Source: an uncultured Lachnospiraceae bacterium (GTDB lineage Bacteria; Bacillota; Clostridia; Lachnospirales; Lachnospiraceae). From it: 5,844 bases of DNA. Shown piece after piece: positions 1 through 5,648 of this stretch. The translations under genes were made by a program, and so were the position numbers. Every line of letters starts with the position of its first letter. Within the stretch, counting starts at the first letter, position 1. The notes under the pieces are model-generated. The model ran no database searches, had not been told where the DNA came from, and worked only from the letters and a program-made list of their open reading frames with translations. The stretch covers positions 1 through 5,844 of the forward strand of contig CAJOLO010000135.1 in assembly GCA_905235345.1 (NCBI GenBank), in the 5' to 3' direction.

Positions 1-1
1 G

Positions 2-112
2 ACAGGTATCAAAGTTACGAGAATTGCATCCGGTATTCCGGTAGGAGGTGATCTTGAATACATTGATGAGGTAACACTTATGCGGGCTTTAGAGGGCAGA
101 GTGGATATGTAA
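2..112 (+). CDS. recR: Recombination mediator protein RecR, C-terminal end (partial)
   Basis: The first 36 codons of the window, followed by TAA at 110-112, translate to a RecR C-terminus. The diagnostic stretch is ASGIPVGGDLEYIDEVTL followed by RALEGR, the end of the Toprim domain and the C-terminal Walker B-like segment of RecR. RecR works with RecO (and RecF) to load RecA onto SSB-coated single-stranded DNA at gaps and stalled forks. Full-length RecR is about 198-200 residues, so roughly 80 percent lies upstream of the window. The C-terminus ends in RVDM, a normal length. In many Firmicutes recR follows dnaX and ybaB, which are not visible here. No strong terminator follows; only a weak AT-rich TAATT/AATTA hairpin near 116-128 precedes a short T run at 138-142. 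The identification is confident despite the truncation because this motif is highly conserved. Confidence 0.95.
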   Translation, partial: TGIKVTRIASGIPVGGDLEYIDEVTLMRALEGRVDM

Positions 113-139
113 TTTAATTACCAATTAGTTACTTTAGTT

Positions 140-400
140 TTTGACGGACGCCGGCATGTGGATATAAGGGCTCAGTCCTATGGCTGTTTAGACGGGATTG
201 AGACTTCTAAGTGTCCCGCCAAGGCTTCTATACAGTCCGCGACCGGCTTCCATTCGACATCCTGTCTCAATCTGGCCTTGCTCGCCATCCGTGGCTCGCA
301 TCGCTATGATACTTACAGGACACTAAGAAGCTCTAATCCCTTACTAAAATGCCATAGGACTGAGCCCTTATATCCGCATGCCGGCTGTTCGTTGAAGATA
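140..400 (-). ncRNA. Structured RNA element A (HEARO/omega-RNA-like or raiA-like candidate), minus strand
   Basis: This non-coding stretch is closed by a near-perfect 34-bp inverted repeat (150-183 with 352-385, one imperfect position at 159/376). Further in, a second helix pairs about 194-216 with 318-340, and small hairpins fill the interior, including GACA-GGA-TGTC read on the minus strand. I place it on the minus strand because its reverse complement aligns collinearly with element B (499-769, plus strand): the same 15-nt GAGACAGGATGTCGA, the same spacing from a GATGC motif to that core (34 versus 33 nt), and the same spacing from the core to the CGGGA-A/T-ACTTAGAA helix (50 versus 51 nt). 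Compensating G-U pairs within A do not clearly favour this strand, so the strand rests on the homology. The AGCGATGC region resembles, from memory, a segment of IscB omega-RNA (HEARO family), but raiA-type RNA or a non-autonomous repeat is possible. The 130-codon open frame across it (158-550) has no family resemblance and looks spurious. Boundaries are approximate. Confidence 0.55.
150..385. repeat. Long inverted repeat closing element A
   Basis: The left arm at 150-183 and right arm at 352-385 are reverse complements over 34 bases except at one position (159/376). The left arm begins GCCGGCATGTGG and the right arm ends CCGCATGCCGGC. Complementarity decays outward to about 139 and 400 and resumes inward at 194-216/318-340. 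The near-identity implies selection on pairing or recent formation. Confidence 0.9.
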
Positions 401-498
401 ATAAACTGTCAGTTTGCCATTTATGCGAAAAATATTTACGACCATTGCTTTATTAATATATGGTTCGACGAAACCGGTAATTATATTGTATTTATTAT
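401..498. other. AT-rich spacer between the divergent elements A and B
   Basis: This stretch of about 100 bases separates the 5' ends of the two head-to-head elements. It is much more AT-rich than either element. It holds a small palindrome AAACTG-T-CAGTTT near 403-415 and a hairpin-forming GGTTCG/CGAAACC around 462-475. No gene or ribosome binding site is visible. If A and B are transcribed as RNAs, their promoters should lie here or overlap the elements. I see only loose matches to -10 boxes, for example TATTAT at 493-498, with no convincing -35. If the elements are omega-RNAs, their guide segments would lie at the edges of this spacer. Confidence 0.4.
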
Positions 499-769
499 AG
501 TGGCATCCACAGACAGCAAGAGTTTTGGGAATATGCGGCGTTTTGTATGACATCTGGGAGGAAATTAGAGTTTTTAGTATCCCGCTATATTTCCAGCGGA
601 TGCCGGACAAGGACGTCCGGCAGGTGTGAGGGAGACAGGATGTCGACTTCACACTGTGCCGCGTATGGTAAGAGAACTTATCCGGGATACTTAGAAACTC
701 TTATTTCCGTACAGTAGGAATACAAAACGTCGCATATTCCAGAAACTATTGTGTCCGTCGTAAGCCACT
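499..769 (+). ncRNA. Structured RNA element B (same family as element A), plus strand, just upstream of pfk
   Basis: This is a second, diverged copy of element A. A long imperfect closing helix pairs about 499-548 with 720-769: AGTGGC against GCCACT at the outer ends, and an almost perfect stretch at 527-548 with 720-740. A second helix pairs about 558-584 with 683-708. The interior holds clear local hairpins: GCCGGAC/GTCCGGC at 602-622 and GTGTGA/TCACAC at about 624-654, the latter enclosing GAGACAGGATGTCGA. Mismatches in the helices include G-U wobbles on the plus strand, which fits a plus-strand RNA. The element ends 63 nt before the pfk start codon, so it could be an independent RNA or part of the pfk leader. 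No open frame with a ribosome binding site lies within it. The family name is uncertain: HEARO/omega-RNA or raiA-type is suggested by size, closing helix and the AGCGGATGCC motif, and a covariance-model scan is needed to settle it. Confidence 0.55.
499..769. repeat. Long imperfect inverted repeat closing element B
   Basis: The arms are roughly 499-548 and 720-769. The best-matched part is 527-548 against 720-740, where the only difference in the aligned stretch reads as a G-U pair in plus-strand RNA. The outer part contains bulges. The arms are not close in sequence to those of element A, so structure is better conserved than sequence between the two elements. Confidence 0.75.
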
Positions 770-817
770 CACAAAACTTAACTAAACAGCAATTTAAGCA
801 CATGATATGAAGAAGAA

Positions 818-824
818 AGGGAGG
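818..824 (+). promoter_or_regulatory. Ribosome binding site of pfk
   Basis: AGGGAGG lies 8 nt before the ATG at 833-835. It fixes 833 as the original start. The alternative GTG at 858, which opens the frame of the main PFK body, has no comparable site in front of it. Confidence 0.85.
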
Positions 825-832
825 TATTTTAC

Positions 833-1922
833 ATGAAGAGAATTGGAATGTTAACAAGTGGTGGGGACTGTTGGTGGGGACTGTCAGGCATTAAATGCTA
901 CTATGAGAGGTGTTGTTAAGGGACTTTGCAATACTTATAAAGATGTGGAGATTTACGGATTCTTAGAGGGTTATAAAGGTCTTATCCGCAATAATTATAA
1001 GCTGTTAAAGGCTGAAGACTTCTCCGGTATTCTTACAAAGGGTGGTACTATTCTTGGGAGCTCTCGCCAACCATTTAAACTTATGGGTGTGCCTACTGAT
1101 GATGGGATTGATAAAGTTAAGGCAATGAAGGAGACCTATAAGAAATTAAAGCTTGATTGTCTTGTTGTGCTTGGGGGAAATGGTTCACAGAAGACGGCCA
1201 ACCTTTTAAGTGAAGAGGGGTTAAATGTTATAGGTCTTCCGAAGACAATTGACAATGATCTTTGGGGTACTGACATGACCTTTGGATTCCAGTCGGCGGT
1301 TGATATCGCAACAGCGGCAATTGACTGCATACATACGACTGCAGCCTCACATAATCGTGTGTTTATCGTAGAGATTATGGGACATAAGGTTGGACATATT
1401 ACTTTACATGCAGGTATTGCAGGAGGTGCAGATGTAATCCTCCTTCCCGAGATTCCTTATGATATCAAGAGCGTATGCAAAGCACTTGATAAGAGAAGTG
1501 AGCAGGGTAAAGGTTTTTCTATCATTGCAGTGGCTGAAGGTGCTATTTCCAAAGAGGATGCAGCGCTTCCCAAGAAGAAGAGAAAAGAAAAGATTGCTAA
1601 TCGTCCATATCCATCTGTTGCGTATGAGATTGCAGATCAGATTAAGGATACCTGTGGATGTGAGGTTAGAGTTACGGTTCCCGGACATACTCAAAGAGGT
1701 GGCGGACCGGATGCTTATGACCGGGTACTTTCGTCACGTTTTGGTGCTTATGCGGCAGGACTTATCAAAGATGAGAAATATGGCCGCCTTGTTGTATTAA
1801 AGGATAATGATGTTACAGATATTCCTTTGGCTGACTCGGCAGGAAAACTGAAATATGTTTCACCGGATGACAGTATAGTTCAGAATGCAAGGGCACTTGG
1901 AATTTCATTTGGTGACGAATGA
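833..1922 (+). pseudogene. pfkA: 6-phosphofructokinase, frame broken by a 13-bp tandem duplication near the start
   Basis: PFK phosphorylates fructose 6-phosphate to fructose 1,6-bisphosphate in the cytoplasm, the committed step of glycolysis. From ATG 833 the frame reads MKRIGMLTSGGDC, then leaves the PFK frame and stops at 917-919 after 28 codons. The rest (858-1922) is an otherwise intact PFK body. An exact 13-bp tandem duplication (859-871 and 872-884) causes the shift; without one copy the gene is 358 codons with no other defect. In the restored numbering I see GGNGS at 110-114, PKTIDND at 132-138 with catalytic Asp136, MGHKVG, and GHTQRGGG. The Gly113/Lys133 pair matches positions 104 and 124 of E. 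coli PFK. Gly at 104 is typical of ATP users, while Lys at 124 is typical of the long-clade and PPi-type enzymes, so the phosphoryl donor is not certain. A GTG at 858 could start a 354-residue protein lacking the first beta strand, but it has no ribosome binding site. The gene may be truly inactive, phase-variable by loss of the repeat, or affected by a sequence error. Confidence 0.88.
859..884. repeat. Exact 13-bp tandem duplication inside pfk
   Basis: The unit TGGTGGGGACTGT occurs twice back to back (859-871, 872-884). Because 13 is not a multiple of three, it shifts the frame by +1 within the glycine-rich nucleotide-binding motif (SGGDC). Removing either copy restores the canonical SGGDCQALNA and a continuous frame to the stop at 1920-1922. 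It fits slipped-strand replication or an assembly artefact. Confidence 0.95.
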
Positions 1923-1951
1923 TTATACTATGTTGTTGTTCTGTCAAGGTA

Positions 1952-2020
1952 ATTTGCCCGGAAATACTTGAGATAAGGTTTCATCATTGAGAGTATTTCC
2001 CGGCAAATATTTGTTTTTTA
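1952..2020 (+). terminator. Intrinsic terminator after pfk
   Basis: A hairpin forms between 1953-1968 and 1992-2007, sixteen positions with one C-C mismatch in the middle. The loop is about 23 nt, and a T-rich run TTTGTTTTTT follows (2010-2019). This is a textbook Rho-independent terminator 30 nt after the pfk stop. It shows that the next gene starts a new transcription unit and rules out the apparent ATG at 1987 as its start. Confidence 0.9.
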
Positions 2021-2049
2021 TAACATATATGTATTTTTCTGCATATTAT
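2020..2049 (+). promoter_or_regulatory. Possible promoter of the 2083 gene
   Basis: ATAACA (2020-2025, 4 of 6 matches to TTGACA) and TATTAT (2044-2049, 5 of 6 to TATAAT) are separated by 18 nt, between the pfk terminator and the next ribosome binding site. A 10-bp direct repeat ATATATGTAT (2025-2034 and 2048-2057) overlaps it and might be an operator. The region is very AT-rich, so chance matches are likely. Confidence 0.35.
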
Positions 2050-2082
2050 ATATGTATGAGTAAAGTGCATAAGGAGCATCCT

Positions 2083-2685
2083 ATGAATATGCAGGGACTA
2101 CATTACGATCTGGATTCTATGTTTCCTGAGAATCCGGATTTTTTACAAGAGGAAGAAGTTTGTTTAAAGGATATTGAGAATATTAAAAGACTATATCCTG
2201 CATGGATAAAACGGATTTCTGTATATGTGGAAGAGTACATTGACAGATATGAGTATGAAGGCAGTCCGATATATAATGAGTATCCGGATGATGTCACGGT
2301 ATATGCCATGGCTGAGGATATATATTATATGATGGCTGATGATATGGAAAATGCCGCGTGGACTGAGAACAACCATATGTTTGTGAAAGACGAGCTGTCT
2401 GAAGACAACCTGCAGATTATGAATAAAGAAGAACAGCAGGGAAGTATGTGGCAGACTATGGATTATGAAAGTCTGACAGAAGGTACATCGCAGATGATAG
2501 AGGAATCAACACATTATGGCAAAAGATTATCATCGGTATATGACATTAATGAAGATAATGAAGGTTATGTATTTGATATAATAAGAATCATGGTATGTAA
2601 TACCATATATTTAAGACGAAGAAGACATGACAGGTTTTGCAGATGCCGGCAGCATTTAAGTGTACTACCGGGCAGGAATGCATGA
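2083..2685 (+). CDS. Hypothetical protein with Arg/Cys-rich C-terminal tail
   Basis: The protein is 200 residues, acidic and rich in Met and Tyr, with no signal peptide or membrane segment. ATG 2083 is chosen because AAGGAG (2071-2076) lies 6 nt before it; an in-frame ATG at 1987 falls inside the pfk terminator. I see a core at residues about 33-85 (KRLYPAWIKRISVYVEEY, then DRYEYEGSPIYNEYPDDVT, then AEDIYYMM), a low-complexity acidic middle (86-160), and a hydrophobic-basic tail at about 163-190 (FDIIRIMVCNTIYLRRRR, then CRCR). This layout matches small uncharacterised proteins I associate with Lachnospiraceae, with a YP....Y/V core and a tail rich in Arg and Cys. The function is unknown; the tail might bind nucleic acid or metal, but that is inference. 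After the TGA the same frame stays open for 45 codons to a TAG that abuts the next start codon, so the C-terminus may be shortened. It probably forms an operon with the 849-residue gene downstream. Confidence 0.75.
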   Translation: MNMQGLHYDLDSMFPENPDFLQEEEVCLKDIENIKRLYPAWIKRISVYVEEYIDRYEYEGSPIYNEYPDDVTVYAMAEDIYYMMADDMENAAWTENNHMFVKDELSEDNLQIMNKEEQQGSMWQTMDYESLTEGTSQMIEESTHYGKRLSSVYDINEDNEGYVFDIIRIMVCNTIYLRRRRHDRFCRCRQHLSVLPGRNA

Positions 2686-2809
2686 GATGGTCTTGAAGCA
2701 TTTTCGATAGTAGATAACAAGGTCGATGAAGCCGGAATACCCGCTTGTTTTAGGCAGGGGGTAGATAACATTCAGACAAATTTAACAAGAAGATTACTAA
2801 CTGTATATC

Positions 2810-2814
2810 AGGAG
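2810..2814 (+). promoter_or_regulatory. Ribosome binding site of the 849-residue gene
   Basis: AGGAG lies 9 nt before ATG 2824. It confirms that start, which follows directly after an in-frame TAG at 2821-2823. Confidence 0.7.
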
Positions 2815-2823
2815 ATTATATAG

Positions 2824-5373
2824 ATGGACGGAAGATTACTGTCAAGAATACTTGTGCTTTTATTTATTTTTACAGGCACTATTTTTATTGTTAATAAAAT
2901 GAGTAATGCAGGAGTTGATGAAGTGACAACAGAGATGGAGCAGTCATCAATTCCTGTGATGTATGTGCGTTATGAGGATCAATTTATTAATATGCTTCAT
3001 GGGTACACAGGAAAAGTGGATACAATGTATTTTCGAGATACAATAACGCCGATGGATTATGGACAGACTCTGGAAATATGGGTTGATCGTGGAGACGATA
3101 TATTTAGCGGGTATGAGTACGAATTAAGAAGTCAGTACCAGGGTGATCTTATTGAAAATGATACAATTACGGATGTCAAATATGAAGAGGGCTACGATAA
3201 ACTTCAGATAGCCTTTCGTACTAAGCTCACCGAACTGTCGGAATATGTTATTGTAATCAAAGCATTAAAGGATGATGAAGATGCTGTAGTAAGATATTAT
3301 ACAAGGGTTGTGGTGGAGAATGATTTTCACACGGATAAACTTCTGCAGTTTGTTGAGAATTTCAATAATGCTATTTTCGACAAGCAGGAGGCGGAGAAAG
3401 TTATCTCTAAAAGCATAGAGCCTAATGAAGAGGGGAATAATGATTATCTGTCACATGTCAACATACACTCCAGCTTTGAGACCATAACTTTTGCAGATCT
3501 TAATCCGTCAAGAATAACCAAGCCTGTTGCCAGCATCAAGGAGATTGATGACAGCTATGCGATAATTCAATTGAAATATCTGATATCTGCTACGAAGAAT
3601 AAGACAACGGAGAACTTTTTCGTGACGGAGGATTACCGTGTCAGATATGTGGATGAAAAGAATGTGTATCTGCTCGATTACAACCGCGAGCAGGAGGAGT
3701 TTTTTACAATTGATAATATAAACACAACCACTAATTCCTTCAAGCTTGGAATATTGGATCAAAATAATCTGCAATATGTTGTAAGTTCAGGTCAGCATAA
3801 GGCAGCATTTGTCCAGACAAGACAACTTTGGTACTATGATTATGATAAGGGTTCTATCTCCAATGTGTTTGGGTTCTGTCAGAGCACCAATTATACCGAT
3901 CCGCGTGCTTCTTATGATGAGAATAATATACGAATTCTCGGAATGGATGATAACGGTGATATATCATTTGCGGTATACGGATATATGAACAGCGGAAAGT
4001 ATGAGGGCAAGGTCGGAATTGCAGTATATCGCTATGTGGCAGATAAGAGCAGGTTGGATGAGTTGTTGTTCATTGAGAATGATAAACCATATAATATTCT
4101 TAAAGAGGATATGGAAACGCTTATGTATCTTAATAAGAATGGTGAGTTTTTCTATTTCGATCATGACTGCGTTATGAAGATTGATACAAATGAGCTTTCG
4201 TCGGAGATTTTTATCGAGGATGTGTTAAATGAAAATCTTGCAGTATCTTCCGACAATCATCTGATTGGCTATCCGGATGCCCTGAATATACAGGATTGCA
4301 GTAAGATTACTGTGCTTAATTTGGAAAATGGGGACAGTAGAGAGATAACGGCGTCTGACAGAGTTAGGTTGAGGGCTATTGGATTTGTTCAGGAGGATCT
4401 GGTGCTTGGAAGAATCAAAGAAGAAGATATTACGGTTGCATTAGATAAGACGGTGGTTTGCCCTATATCGTCCATTGATCTTATAGATGATAATAATAAA
4501 ATAATTAAGACTTATACCGAGTCAGGTTTATTTGTCCTAAATGCGAGAGCAGAGGGAGAAGTTATATATTTGGAGCGGGCTAAAAAGGTTGGTAATGATT
4601 TTGAGGAGGCAACAGCGGATTTTATTACTTACAAGGAGGACCCGAATCCCGATGAGGTGTCAGTAGAATATAAATATTCTGATGAAGTATATAATCAATT
4701 GTTTTTGAAATTTCCGGATTATATGTATATTGTCGAAGTGCCCAAACTGCTGATCACCAAGGAAGCAGTGTTGGAAACGGATGTTACGGTCAAACTGACT
4801 TTTGATCATATTAATCCAAAATATTATGTATTTAGTCAGGGACACTATATGACGGACTTCCTAAGCTTAAATGAAGCAGTGAGGGTGGCCTATGAGAATG
4901 CAGGTGTAGTAACGGATGACAATGGGATTATTCTGTGGAGAAAGATTGCGGTAAAAGATTATCATACAGTTGCCGATAAGATCAGGCTGTTTCAGGTGGA
5001 CGATATTGAGGAAACTCTTGCTGCATGTATATATATGATGGCGGTCTATGAGGAGAAAAATCCTGAGTATGCTGCCATGAAGGAGGATCTGGAATCGGAT
5101 ATGACGGTAGAAGATATTATACTTAAATATGTTGGCCGGCAAGGGACTGATATTACCGGATGTGATTTTGAAAACGGATTATATTATCTGTGTAAGGATG
5201 CTCCTGTTATAACCAGATTTTCAGATGGTACGTATGTTCTTGTAACAAGCTACAATGGACAGAAGATAAGATATATAAATCCATTGGAAGAAACAGATTT
5301 GGTTGAAGAACGTGAAGAGTTTGAGAAGAAGGTAATGGAGAGCGGTAATGTATTTATAAGTTATGTCAGATGA
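2824..5373 (+). CDS. Membrane-anchored large hypothetical protein with a degenerate C39/papain-like C-terminal region
   Basis: This is a complete 849-residue protein. Residues about 7-24 (SRILVLLFIFTGTIFIVN) form a single membrane segment after a short basic N-terminus, with no cleavage motif or lipobox, so the remainder is predicted to face outside. Residues about 40-180 look like a beta-rich extracellular module. Residues about 220-640 contain repeated beta-strand patterns such as KAAFVQTRQLWYYDYDKG and ISFAVYGYMNSGKYEGKVGI, suggestive of a propeller-like or sensor fold. Residues about 670-825 resemble the C39/papain-like fold: DFLSLNEAV, a helix with LAACIYMM (Cys735), TDITGCDFENGLYYLCKDAPVI, then YVLVTSYNGQKIRYINPLEE. 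The expected catalytic His before the VLV strand appears to be Thr803 and the following Asp appears to be Asn819, so it is probably not an active protease. I recognise this only as an uncharacterised clostridial family; a role in envelope binding or sensing is inference. No frameshift is seen. It lies 138 bp after the 200-residue gene, probably cotranscribed. Confidence 0.8.
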   Translation: MDGRLLSRILVLLFIFTGTIFIVNKMSNAGVDEVTTEMEQSSIPVMYVRYEDQFINMLHGYTGKVDTMYFRDTITPMDYGQTLEIWVDRGDDIFSGYEYELRSQYQGDLIENDTITDVKYEEGYDKLQIAFRTKLTELSEYVIVIKALKDDEDAVVRYYTRVVVENDFHTDKLLQFVENFNNAIFDKQEAEKVISKSIEPNEEGNNDYLSHVNIHSSFETITFADLNPSRITKPVASIKEIDDSYAIIQLKYLISATKNKTTENFFVTEDYRVRYVDEKNVYLLDYNREQEEFFTIDNINTTTNSFKLGILDQNNLQYVVSSGQHKAAFVQTRQLWYYDYDKGSISNVFGFCQSTNYTDPRASYDENNIRILGMDDNGDISFAVYGYMNSGKYEGKVGIAVYRYVADKSRLDELLFIENDKPYNILKEDMETLMYLNKNGEFFYFDHDCVMKIDTNELSSEIFIEDVLNENLAVSSDNHLIGYPDALNIQDCSKITVLNLENGDSREITASDRVRLRAIGFVQEDLVLGRIKEEDITVALDKTVVCPISSIDLIDDNNKIIKTYTESGLFVLNARAEGEVIYLERAKKVGNDFEEATADFITYKEDPNPDEVSVEYKYSDEVYNQLFLKFPDYMYIVEVPKLLITKEAVLETDVTVKLTFDHINPKYYVFSQGHYMTDFLSLNEAVRVAYENAGVVTDDNGIILWRKIAVKDYHTVADKIRLFQVDDIEETLAACIYMMAVYEEKNPEYAAMKEDLESDMTVEDIILKYVGRQGTDITGCDFENGLYYLCKDAPVITRFSDGTYVLVTSYNGQKIRYINPLEETDLVEEREEFEKKVMESGNVFISYVR

Positions 5374-5589
5374 TTGTAAGAGTAATAGCTGACTGTGTTA
5401 AGTATTGTTTGCATAATTGATTGAAGACCGGTTTCGACCAATCATAATAGTGCGGATTTATCTCGCTTGCTTGAAAAGATTCCTGCTTCTATAAGTGGTG
5501 AGTATAGAAACAAAAATATCTCGAGGAATTTCAATTTAATACTGAGATAAAAGCCTCCGGCAGGCAGATTGCAGAAATGTGCAGATGAA
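5374..5589. other. Intergenic stretch with possible frameshifted coding remnant
   Basis: No intact gene is visible. An open frame at 5425-5550 reads LSRLLEKIPASISGEYRN and ISRNFN, and just before its stop an overlapping frame on the same strand, offset by two bases, reads FNTEIKASGRQIAEMCR, ending at TGA 5586-5588. Joined, they would look like one short protein remnant of about 50 residues. Neither frame has a start codon with a ribosome binding site. I do not recognise a family, so a decayed gene is possible but unproven. Confidence 0.25.
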
Positions 5590-5620
5590 AAGAGGGAAAG
5601 ATATTATATCTTTCCCTCTT
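5590..5620. terminator. Palindromic hairpin between convergent genes (probable bidirectional terminator)
   Basis: A perfect 15-bp stem (5590-5604 with 5606-5620) runs from AAGAGGGAAAGATAT to its complement around a single central base. It sits 28 nt beyond the ferredoxin stop on the minus strand, where only a short T run follows (complement of 5588-5590). It lies about 217 nt beyond the 849-residue gene on the plus strand, with no clear T run on that side. The stem strength and position support termination of the ferredoxin transcript and possibly both. Confidence 0.65.
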
Positions 5621-5648
5621 GTTTCGATAAAATTACATATGTGATGGA

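Noticed and set aside
401..498. Invertible promoter flanked by inverted repeats
   Set aside because: The flanking elements are related in structure but too diverged in sequence to act as recombination sites, and no recombinase gene is in the window.
158..550. 130-codon plus-strand open frame over element A
   Set aside because: It has no ribosome binding site, its translation resembles no family, and it crosses a long inverted repeat that explains the sequence better as structured RNA.
368..652. 94-codon minus-strand open frame across the spacer and element B
   Set aside because: There is no ribosome binding site, and it spans parts of both elements and the spacer; its composition is not protein-like.
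140..769. CRISPR array
   Set aside because: There are no regularly spaced short direct repeats; the repeats are two long inverted structures.
1404..1694. Minus-strand and alternative-frame open frames within pfk and the 849-residue gene
   Set aside because: They are shadows of genuine coding sequence with no start signals and no recognisable products.
1987..2082. Upstream start at 1987 for the 200-residue protein
   Set aside because: This start lies inside the pfk terminator hairpin and has no ribosome binding site; ATG 2083 has a good one.
5418..5446. Hairpin GATTG...CAATC as terminator of the 849-residue gene
   Set aside because: The stem is short and interrupted and no T run follows; the 5590-5620 palindrome is a better candidate.
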